From Cercophora sp. LCS_1 (Eukaryota; Ascomycota; Sordariomycetes; Sordariales; Lasiosphaeriaceae): 64,000 nucleotides of DNA. The notes beneath the pieces were generated by a model. It saw nothing but the letters and a program-made list of their open reading frames with translations. It made no database searches and was not told the DNA's origin. How positions within the stretch are numbered: position 1 is the first letter of the stretch; each line of letters begins with the position of its first letter. The stretch covers positions 1,547,898 through 1,611,897 of the forward strand of contig JAPZLL010000006.1 in the NCBI GenBank assembly GCA_036250225.1, read 5' to 3'. Shown piece after piece: positions 23,259-33,459 of this stretch. The translations under genes were made by a program, and so were the position numbers.

Positions 23259-23555
23259 TCCAATGCAAATTAACCGAGTCTCTGCTTTAAAAACGAGACC
23301 AACGGGGTGGTTTGGTGGGCGCTGAACAGACACTGCAAATTTACAGTTCTGACAACGAGTTGCTTATTAGACTCGCTCAAGCCCTAGGGGAGGAAACACC
23401 ATTTGCCTCGTCAATCGTCACTAAATCTTGGTCTGTGACCCAACACCGGGACCTGGCACCCAACTCCCATCTAGGGAGAAAAATGCACTTCTTGTCTGCC
23501 AGAGAGAGGCGGCAGAGGTGGATTTCAAGTCACGATAGGCTATGCATGCTGCGCT

Positions 23556-24330
23556 GTTGCCCGATCACTGAAGCGTCACGGCAATTTTTTCAAGTTTTAC
23601 TGGGGATACAATTGGATGGGTGGCACATCCAGCAAAAGGCAACATCGCTGGATGAAGAGGTTTGAATGGGTATCATTGGCCGGGCTCTTGGCGCAGCGTT
23701 GCCCGACCAGTATGGCAGCGTTGATTTCACTGCAATTTTCACGTCGAAAGAGAGGATTGTTTCGAGAGCTCACCATCTTTGACTGTGTGGGCTGTTGAGA
23801 CGAATCGGTTTGATGGGCTGTGATAGGGCAGGACAATATGCGAGTGCGTTGCCCGACCACTTGGAGGACCATCCGCAGGTGTGCACTATAGCGGCCCGAT
23901 TTTCACTGCAATTTCTACTCTGAGAGAGGGCATTGCTGAAGGAGGGGTTGATGTCTGCCTAGAGGTGCGGCCGAGGCGTTTGATCCTGGCGGGCTCATCC
24001 CCGCACCACCTAAGGGAGGCAGGCAGGGCAAGGCAGGGTCGCTGTTAGAAGGTTTGCCCGAGGGTTTTCATCGCATTTTTCACCTCCATGAAGGGGGTAC
24101 AGTCACTTATCCAACTAGGTCCAAAGCTGACCTCCGACTAGACGCATGCCACGGCCAATACAATTTGCACTGCGAGAGGGGAGATCTCGACTTTTGCACA
24201 ATCGCCCATAAGCCCGACGGGGGTTCCCGCAACATCAGCACAGTGCCCCACGTCCTGATCCGACTCACCGCCAGAGCCTACAGTAGAGTAAACCACTGCA
24301 ATTTTGACCTCGCGCGAGGGGGCACACCCA
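23556..24330. repeat. diverged dispersed repeat patch
   Basis: Recurring pieces are GTTGCCCGA(C/T)CA (23556, 23698, 23848; diverged as GTTTGCCCGAGG near 24051) followed 15-55 bp on by (CACT)GCAATTTT (23580, 23728, 23904, diverged at 24071, and 24294 alone). A GAGAGGG-like block often comes next (23750, 23932, 24174, 24326). Units are spaced about 140-230 bp and are not in register, so this looks like an old, decayed tandem or dispersed family, not coding sequence. Confidence 0.55.
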
Positions 24331-24943
24331 GCCTCATCCCTTATCCAATCTTCAAACCCCCATAAACCCCAAATATCCATTTGATCAAACCAACCAAGAG
24401 CCGATCCCACCCCGGACACAAGGGTCTGGGAGATGTTCCATCAACTAATCTCAGCGAAGAAGGGATCGACACCGACACTCCCCGAACCCATTGGCGTCGG
24501 CAGAAGACGTGGGCAGCACGTGGAACCAGGGCACTATGGACAAGGCACCCCGCGAGATCGTCGATCACCAGTCCAGTGTTCAACATCACTGCGATCCACG
24601 TCCTTCAAGCGAGATGTCCAGGAGGTGAAAAGTTGCTGGACTGCTTCCCCCGACAGTCAACCTCAACATCTTAACCAAAATCATGGGCAAAAGCACATTC
24701 GAAACACCAAACCCAAGGACAAAGCAAATTAAACACTTTTCTTGATGTTTTTTTTTTTTTTTTTAAATCACTGTGCAAGTATTTATTTTCTGTCTTCTTC
24801 TTCTGACCGGTTCTCCAAACATATCCATTTCCTTCTCCTCCTTCTACATCCGCAAAAGGTTTTTTACGATTTACAAAGAGCCACTCTCCAATCCAAATCG
24901 TCATCCAAAATCATGTCCAAAAAAAAATAAAGACAAAAAAAGG

Positions 24944-27332
24944 TTACAAGGTCAGAGCCATGACAACACCAACAGCAGCCATCAAGCTGGCACCAATCTT
25001 ACCGGCACCGGCCGTCACAACAGGGATAGGCTTGCCAGTGCCCTCGACAGGCTTGACACCGGCCGTGGCGCTCGGGGCGCCCTTGGGCCAGCTGCCGGTG
25101 CCATACGGAGCACCACCGGCAGGAGCACCACCAGCCGGAGCCTCCCACTCGGGCTTGCCCTTTCCGGGAGCCGGGGCAGGGGCGGGGACATTTGTACCAG
25201 CGGGAGCGGGAGCGTGGGGCCAGCCACCGTTGTAAGGGCTATCGCCACCGGGAGCATTGCCCCAGGTATGGGTGGCGCCAGGGGCAGGGGGAGCATTGCC
25301 GCCCCAAGTAGGCTTGGGGTTGACATCCGCACCGATGGGGCAGACAGTGGTGCTGACGGGGATGACCTCGGTGGTGACGTGACCGGCGTGGCAGTTGGTG
25401 ACGGTGGGCTTGCACGAGGTGATGGTGTAGGTCGTGGTGGCGTAGACAGTCGAGGTGGTGTAGCCTGCAGGCCAGCCGGTGGGCCAGGCGCCGCGGGGGG
25501 TGGTGGTGGGCTCGGCCTCAACCTCGCTGACGGGGCACACGGTGGTCGAGATGGGCACGACGACGGTGGTGACGTGGCCGGGGTGGCAGTTGCCAACGTG
25601 AGGAGGGCACGAGGTGATGGTGTACGTGTTGGTCTGGAAGACGGTCGACGTGGTCATGGGCACGCTGGAGGTGATGCTACCTGAGCCGGTAGCAGAACCC
25701 GTGGCGGAAGCAGACCCAGAACCAGTGGCAGAGACGGAGCCGGAGCCAGATGCGGAACCGGAGCCAGAGACAGAGGCCGAGGCCGAGGCCGAGGCAGAGC
25801 CAGTCGCAGAGGCTGAGACAGAGGCAGAGGCAGAGCCGGAACCGGTGACGGAGGCGCTGCTAGAGGCGATGGTGGACGAAGCGTCGCTGGCAATGGTGGA
25901 GGAGATGTCATCGTCGGTGCAGTAGTCATCGGGATCCTCGGAGGTGGAGCTGATGTCGGACGAGACAGGAGCGGCCGAGCTGATGGCAGAGCCCGAGGCT
26001 GAGGCGGTAATGGAGGCGCTGTCGGAAGCCGAGGCGGACGCAGAGATGGAAGCAGACACCGAGGCAGAGACAGAGACTGAAGCGCTAGCCGAAGCGGAAC
26101 CACTGGCAGAGGCCGAAGCACTGGCGGAAGCGGAGACCGAAGCCGAAGCTGAGGCCGATGCCGAGGCAGAGTCAGAAGCGGAAGCAGAGGCACTGGCAGA
26201 CGCCGAAGCGCTCACGGAAGCCGAAGCCGAAGCAGACGCAGACGCAGACGCGGTCGAAGAAGCGACGCTGGAAACGGCCGATGAGCTAACGGGGATGGGG
26301 AGGTCCTCGTAAACCTTGATCGAGTTGATCTCCCAGTACGTTTCGAGGAACTCCTGCGGGTTGTTGCGGATGAAGCTGGAGCAAGAAACCCCCTTGCTGC
26401 CGCAGGTGCTGGCAAAGAGATTGGGCTCGCCGGCGGCGTCACCGCAGAAGGTGATGTCAAGCACAAACCTCATGCTGTTGAAGACCTTCTCGATGTTGCA
26501 GTTGTTCTTGAGAATGGCAAAGTGAGGCTTGCCCCAGGTGCTGGGCACAGGCTCGCCGTTCTTGATATCATTGGGTTGGCTGCCCTGGCCCCAGCTCCAG
26601 ACCTTGATGGCATCGTCGTTCCACTCGACGGCGTAGACACCGCCGGTGGCCTTGCCCCACTGACCCTGTGGCTCGGGGACACTGCATCCCTGGTTGGTGA
26701 ACTGGTTGGGTGCATTGATCCAGCAGTTGCTGGTCGTGGCGGCGCTGGTGAAGTCACTGTTTTTGATCGTACAGGTGCCAGTCTCCGCTGTCTCGAGTGT
26801 GTGCGCCGTGATGGCGTTCTTGGTCTCCAAGTTCCAGTGCTCATAGATATCGAGCTCACCGTTGGACGGCCAGGTAGGACCGACCATCCAGAAGGCTGGC
26901 CAAGCACCGCATGCCGGCTTGGGGAAGTGGGCAAAGTCGGCGATGAACAGGCCGTGCTCGTATGTGTCGACACTCTCGATGCGCACACTCCTTCGGAACT
27001 CATCAGTCGCGTCGGTGTCGACTCCGATATACACCTTGTCCGCCTCCGTCCTGATCAGCTCAAGCCTTTGAGCTTCCGCCTGGGTGGTATAGTTGACATG
27101 GCCATTGGTCGGATCCCTGTCGAACGACTTTGATGTGAATTTACTCTGCAAGCCAGTCAGCCACGGCACCTCCTCAGGGGCCTGTTTCCCTGACCTCGAA
27201 GAAGTTGAACTTGGAGAAGAAGTTGCTGGGAATATAGGCATCCACAAGCTGGTAGCTTGTGTCCTCAGCAGCAGAGGCTGAGGCATAGGCCAGGGCGGCC
27301 GCCGCTCCCAGCTTGAAGAACGAGGGAGCCAT
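24944..27332 (-). CDS. GPI-anchored GH16 cell-wall glucanase/transglycosylase-like enzyme
   Basis: Exons 27195-27332 and 24944-27145 (49-nt intron, branch GCTGAC) give 779 residues. Signal peptide MAPSFFKLGAAAALAYASAS. GH16 domain at about 25-350 with the ExDxxE catalytic motif ELDIYE, nucleophile E143 and acid/base E148. A low-complexity Ser/Ala stretch follows at about 355-560. Then two copies of a Cys-containing unit (TSTVFQTNTYTITSC and TSTVYATTTYTITSC, each ending in STTVCP), a Gly/Pro/Trp-rich stretch, and a C-terminal hydrophobic tail (GASLMAAVGVVMALTL) that fits a GPI signal. Family GH16 enzymes of this type act on beta-1,3 or mixed-linkage glucans; here it is probably bound to membrane or wall. 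The substrate is inferred. Confidence 0.9.
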
Positions 27333-30300
27333 CACACCGAAATTAGGGATTAAACGAAAGACCGTGATGGTGGAAATAACGAGCGACTTGACGAACGATA
27401 CGTCAAAGGACGAGCAAAAAAGATGCTCAAAATGTTGGCTGATGGCAGCGAAAGAGCCTGGGCTGAAGCAACAGGATGAAGGGATTTTCCACTCGACCGT
27501 GGGCGGCCGGTTTTATGAGTCCCCTCTGCTCCCAGCCCTGCATCCACAAGCACCCCATACCGCCAGGCTCAACCTGGGTCTTGGTGCCATCAGCCGCATC
27601 CTCCCGGGTCGTTCACCAAGTTCGAGCCCAGGAAGGCAAGTGTTGGCTTGGCAAGCAATAGGGGGTCAGTAGCGCCATGATGCGAGACAGGGGTTGCGTT
27701 GTCTGGCCCCGCAAGCAGTGACGGTGGGATGCAACAGTCCAGCTCCAAGAAAAGATCAAGGAAATGAGACATGGACCACCGGCCTTTGCCATTCGTTAGA
27801 AGCCGCCGGAGCTTGACAGGCTCCCGTCCTGGTTCTCGGGTCGCTTTCGTAAACCCGGGGTGGCACTGGCCACAACCCCGAGCCTCGCTCCCCCTTTGCG
27901 CGAGCCGCGCACATCCAAGCACAACACCCAACTACGAGTCAGGCACAGTAAGATGCTTATGGGTCATAGTTTTGCTTTGCCCCTGACGATACCTCCGAGA
28001 TGGGAGCAATTACGGTCTGTCTGCTGCGCTGCAACGTAGCAGCTCCAGTATTTTTCGGTTCCAACCTCGACAGCGCAAGGCTGGCACTAGCATGCGAGGA
28101 AAAGGTAAGAACCGCTTGGATGCTGGGCGAAGGCTCAAGAGGGTGGGGACCAACGAGTGGCTAAGCCAGAGCGGGCTGGGCCGTTTAACGTTATGCAGGA
28201 ACAGAAAAACATCAGCAGACAGCGCGTCATGGCGCCATCTCGATTGGTCCTTCTTCGTAGCTAATTTGCTGTCAGCAACTCAATGCTCACCGCAGGATCG
28301 TATGGGGGGTTACAGTGCTGGAGCCGTGGGCTCAGAACCCGGCTGAGGGTAACAGCGTTATTTGCTTCAACGTCGCTTTCCAGACTTTGGTAAACCGCGC
28401 CGCTCATGCTTTGATTTTAGTTTCCTGAATCCGCTCCGCCATCTTGTTGGTGCCATTCATCTTGTCGTTGCCATGCCCGCGACGAGGACAAACCGAGAGG
28501 GTGGCGGGCAAGACGGCATCGTATCCTCAGCTCAGTGCGGGTCAGGTCCGCAGACTATTGAACGTAGTGCTCTTCCGGGCGAGATGAAGTGAAGTTGCCG
28601 TGTTCCGTGTCCACTTTTCGCGCCGTCGCTGGACCCCGAGGCCACCACACTCTTGCGGCGCGTGGCCCCTGGCCAATCGATCAAATTGGCAGGTCTTCCC
28701 GTTTCCGCTGCCGTGTCCCGGATTCCTTAGGACCTCTGGTAGTGATCACTGCCTAATGAAGATGACGATCACAGGTAGCGGCTTTGCAGCGGATAACCTT
28801 AAACTAAAGCTTGTCAATCGATCTCTCACTCTCGCAACCGACACGTACATACATTTGCGCTTATTCCTACAATGCGGAGATGTCGGACGGGCTCAGGGGA
28901 GCGGAGCGGGCTATGGGTCTTTCGGGGTTGAAGAACATTCTAGTGAGTCCCAATGAGGTTGCGGTTGGCATGAGGTTTGGCGTCGTTGTGACACCAAAAG
29001 TCGTGGCTTCCGCTTCGGGCGCCTTCAGCGCCACCACAGCGACGCCATCAAGCCACAAGCGTTGGCATCATCAGAGACCTTGGGGAAATTGTCTCACGTT
29101 TACGAAATCAAAGATCTGGGTTTCTTTCCCTCTTTGTGTCGGAAGCTCGCGTAAAATCCCGTGACAGAGGAGAGCAACATTGGTCAACCCGAATGCACTG
29201 GAACAGGCACCCGACAAAAGGCACTGGAAACAACCTACCTGAAGGTGCACCTTCCTGTTCGGCCTCCCGCCGAACCGCAAAATCCAGCGGGGTTGGAAGT
29301 GAGTGAAGGCTTTGGAAGCCTGACTCGCCAAGGCAGCGCCCGCTTTGAGCAACACCCAAGATTCCAAGCGCCGCAACATCGGCAGTCTCTGGTTGGCGAT
29401 GCCGAGCAAATGCAGGCACACATACGTCGACGGGCAAAACATTTTCCAATATCGACATATCACTACACCAACTTGCAGGTCTTCAGCGGTCGCCAATTTG
29501 GGACGGATTGGTACCGACCAAGTGCCACCCCGTCCGTTTTTGTGGCACGCTTGCGAGGCGCTGATCGACATGCCGCCGGTTAAACGGTTGACGGTGGGCG
29601 TTCAGAGGCGTTCCGCGGCGTCGCCAATCGGTGGTGAGATGGCTTTCCCCACGATTCCAGCTTTCTTGCTTGCCACGATCCACGATCCACGATCCACGAT
29701 CCAACGTGGGGCGGCCACATTACCCAAAACCTTACCGGCATTGGAGTCGCTGCCGTTTGAATCGCCCACTTTGGAGGAGGAAAGTCCGGGCCGCGGGACA
29801 TGACGACGGCACTGTCCAGATTCAGACCGGGCCGGGTGGCGCTACCCTCGATCATCATCGACGTTCAATCAGCTCTCCTTCCCATTCGCGTCTGCACACG
29901 CGCTAGCGGAGCGATGCGATTCACTTTCCCGGACGGGACGGTGCGAGGGTGAAGGCCTGATACGATGCGCTGGGCGGGCATTATGAAGAACCTCATCAAC
30001 AAGATACTCGCGCCGAGGAGGCACCGAAGCCGCCTAACACGCAGTGGCGGTCGCAGGGACAGCCCGAGTGCCTGGTGTCTGGTGATGACGCGCCTCCCTG
30101 CATGCTGGATCGCCGCCAGCCAAGCTGTTGCTTGACAACTTTCGATCCGTCGCTTCGGTTTCAAGGCATAGGGACTGACGACTGCGCACTGCGCAAGCCT
30201 GGCGCACCGATGGCACTGTGAAACTGCCACGGCCCAGCATCCGGCGACAGCCCCGGCGCTAGGACGCAGAGTCGTGAAATGCGGAGGTCCAGGTCGTGTC

Positions 30301-30851
30301 CACAACCCCGCATTCTCCACTCGTATGCGTTGCGGAAGATGGCCCTCGTTCCCGAGCGCAGGGGAAGCGATGGTCGTCAAATCGGCTCAAGTCTGCAAAG
30401 AGCGACAAAAGCTTGGACGTGTGACCGTGATCGCGCTGGGTGTGACAGGGGCGGTGGACGGCCTCTAACTTATCCGGGGACCACACCGAGGTCGACGCCC
30501 ACTCATGGCCAGTGCCAGATCGCCCGGCGCCCGAGAGATTGCATCGCTGGCTACAAGAAACATACACTTTCGCTTGCCGTGTGTTTTGTTTTCTCACATC
30601 CTTTTTGATACTTTGTTCTCCTCTCACCACGGCCATCGACGGACGTTGCTGTCTTGCTCCCGCTAACACGGCAGCCGACGGGTGACTGCGACTCGATCGA
30701 TGGGCCCCGCAGGCGTCGACAACTGCCGCATGACGTTTGACGGATCAAGAGACACGATCGCCAGTTCGTCAATAGCAGACTACGAGGCGAGATTGAAGGG
30801 ACCGAGGATCACCGCGTCAAAGAGATCTGGATTGGCGTCGAGCGCAGAGCA
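27333..30851. other. 3.5 kb gene-free region between divergent genes
   Basis: It lies between the GH16 gene (-) and the first Zn2Cys6 gene (+). Frames up to about 171 codons exist on both strands without recognisable domains. One 7-bp tandem repeat is present at 29674-29701. No transposon ends, tRNA or other RNA gene seen. Confidence 0.45.
29674..29701. repeat. 7-bp tandem repeat, four copies
   Basis: CACGATC is repeated four times without mismatch in otherwise unremarkable intergenic DNA. Confidence 0.9.
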
Positions 30852-33002
30852 ATGCTGCTGTACACGCGCAGGGCCGCCCCCAAGGAACCCAAGCGGCGCT
30901 CTCGAGCCGGTAAGTCGACCATATTCTCCGACATATCGTTCCGTCGATACACTCTGCGTTTTCGCTTGCACACACGTCTGCCAATACCGACTTTGCTCCG
31001 AACAAGCCTGCTAACTATCGTCTTCTTAGGCTGTAGTTATTGGTACGTAGTCCACTTCTGATGTGCTATGAGCTGGCTGTTGGCTTCAAGCCCTGGTTCT
31101 GATTGCATGAAGCAAGGAGAAGGTTAGTGCCGCCTCACCCGGTTGTGGGCCGATGGGTGAGGAAGAAGTGCAATTTTTCTGTCGGAATGGCGGCTTACTG
31201 TGATACAGAAGAAGAAATGCGACGAGGGTCGGCCAAAGTGTTCGCGCTGTGTCGAGCACGCGGTCGAGTGCGTTTACGAGGCGGTCAAACCCCGGCAGAG
31301 GAGAAAGCGCGAGCACACCTCAGCCGATGGCGTCGCCGGGGATTTTGCTGATGACTACCCGACCGGGCGCAGAATGTCCGAAGTCAGCTTCGCCAGCTCT
31401 GACTTCCCCGCGGAGTTCAACGACAGCGATGGGGAGGAGGCCGCCACGGAGCTGGATCAACACCCTCGGGACAGCAGCGCAGTTGTGGTGCGGGCGATAT
31501 CACGGCGACGACCAGATCTGGCCATGATCTCGCCCTGTGAGACAAAGTCGCCCCTGCTGGACTTTTGTCCGCCAATGTTCAGCGAGTTCTCAGACCGCCC
31601 AAACCGCCGAGCGCTCGTGGATCACTTCTGCAACATTTTGTCGCATCTTATCGTCTTTCGCGAGGAGACGGGTAACCCCTTCCAACAACTCGTGCTGCCT
31701 CTGACACAGAAGAGCACGCCCGTCATGAACGCAATCTACGCCCTGGCTAGCGCCCACCTGGAATATAGGGGTGTCGACAACATGGAGAAGTCGATGCACT
31801 TTCATAGCCGAGCCATCCAGGGGCTGGGACAGTTGATCCAGCAAAACAACAAGGCTCTCAGAAACGAGATACTGGCAGCGATAATGCTCCTAGTCTACTA
31901 TGAGGTCGTGCGTCGCGCCACCCAGTCCTTACAGCCAGAGCTAATCCGCCACAGCTTGTCCAAAGAGGACACTCGAATATAGTAGCAGGCCACCTAAAAG
32001 GGGCTCTCACTATAATGTGCACGAATCCGGAGCCGTCAGATCCCACTAGCGCTTTCCTGGAACGCGTGCGTGTTTCCTCCCTCTTCGCATGACATGAACC
32101 CCTCCCCAAAACAAACTAACTTCGTCGCCCAGGCGTTTCGTTTTTACGATGTCATCACGGCGCTCTCCAACGGCACCGCGCCTCTGTCGGCAGCTCCCTC
32201 GCCTGGCTGTCTCCAGCCCGTTCCCCCGCTCGGAGCCACTGCCGTGTCGCCCCTTTGCAACGTCGACACCCTCCTCGGCATGGCCACCACGCTGTGGCCC
32301 ATCATCCACCGCCTCTCGGACCTCCTAACCCTCAAACGCGACATCCAGCTCGCCGTCCGCACCAACGCACCCCCCTCCAAAATCGCCGTCCTCCGCTCCG
32401 AGTTTGACAACGCGACCGGCGCCATCGAATCCGCCCTCACCACCTGGCATCCCCATCTCCCGCCGGGATTCATCCCGGACCCGAACCAGCTCAACGGCCT
32501 TCTCCCAGAGACCCCCGCGCCGCCTCAAGACACTGAACGTGCCCGTCTCCACTCTATCCTCCACAACGCCCTTGCTTACCGCCACTCGGCGTTTGTTTAT
32601 CTATATCACACCATCTACAACTATCCCCGCTCCCACGAGGCCGTGCAGAGAAATGCTCACCTGGCACTGGTCCACTGCGTCATGACAACGGCACACAAGG
32701 GACCCATGGGGGCCTTGCTGTGGCCGTTGTTTGCGGCGGCGTGCGAGGCCATGAGCGGGGAGGATAGGGAGCTGGCAGAGCGGGCGTTTGAGGCTGTGGA
32801 GAAGAGACAGGGCATGATGAATATCGAGAGGGCGTGGGAGATTGTCAAGGAGGTATGGCGAAGGGCCGACTGGGCCGATGTTGTGGCGGGCTTGAGTGTC
32901 GAGCGGCCGGGCAGTGGGGGTTTGGCGCAGGGGTGTGGGGTTAAGGAGGAGATGTGGAGGGAGGTCAGTAGGGAGATGGGGGTTAGCATTGTTTTTGGGT
33001 AA
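30852..33002 (+). CDS. Zn2Cys6 transcription factor with micro-exons in the zinc cluster
   Basis: Six exons: 30852-30909, 31030-31042 (13 nt), 31114-31123 (10 nt), 31209-31907, 31955-32065 and 32133-33002; 586 residues. Joining them yields a perfect binuclear cluster CSYCKEKKKKC then DEGRPKCSRCVEHAVEC (C-x2-C-x6-C-x6-C-x2-C-x6-C) at about 21-47, preceded by KRRSRAG. The rest shows helices typical of the Fungal_trans_2 (PF11951) regulators, for example RRALVDHFCNILSHL, STPVMNAIYALASAH and ILAAIMLLVYYEVLVQRG, the last formed across an intron. It is a nuclear DNA-binding regulator of unknown targets. All splice sites are GT-AG and phases agree. The start ATG is the first in frame before the cluster. 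Confidence 0.85.
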
Positions 33003-33386
33003 TCACGGGGGACTGGAAGTATCGGAAAAGAGGCGCAAACTGGAGGGGTATGTTTCTTTGTCTTGGGTGATGATGGCATGGGATGGCATGGGATGAGTGT
33101 GAAACGGGACGACCAGCTGCCGGGCCGGTGGAAGCGGAAGCTGAGGGGCGCTTTGTTTGTGTTGGAGGTATGTATGTATGTACCCTGTGATGTACATGAG
33201 GAAGGAGTTGAACATGAGGTGAGGTGAATGGGAGGAGTAAGAGGAGTAGAACTAATGTTTTGGGGGGGACGGATGGGAAAAGTAAAGCGGTATGCTCGGG
33301 GAACGGAGTTTGGTTTTGTCATAATGGTTTGTCCTATTCTCTCGGTTGTTCCTTTTTTTGTCGCAGGGGTTCAACCGCACGGGCTA

Positions 33387-33391
<5 letters not shown>

Positions 33392-33455
<64 letters not shown>
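33392..33455. repeat. (GA)32 microsatellite
   Basis: 64 bp of uninterrupted GA dinucleotides about 390 bp downstream of the first Zn2Cys6 gene stop. It is likely polymorphic between strains. Confidence 0.95.

Positions 33456-33459
<4 letters not shown>

Larger units (their letters stand above)
23017..24943. other. intergenic region containing a diverged repeat patch
   Basis: About 1.9 kb between the small basic gene (+) and the GH16 gene (-, convergent). It carries a perfect 9-bp triplet at 23232-23258, a diverged repeat patch at about 23556-24330 and a T17 run at 24748-24764. Frames here are short and unrecognised. Confidence 0.5.

Noticed and set aside
24773..25684. 303-codon plus-strand frame over the GH16 C-terminus
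   Set aside because: Gly/Ala/Arg low complexity produced by the antisense of the Ser/Ala and Pro-rich stretch.
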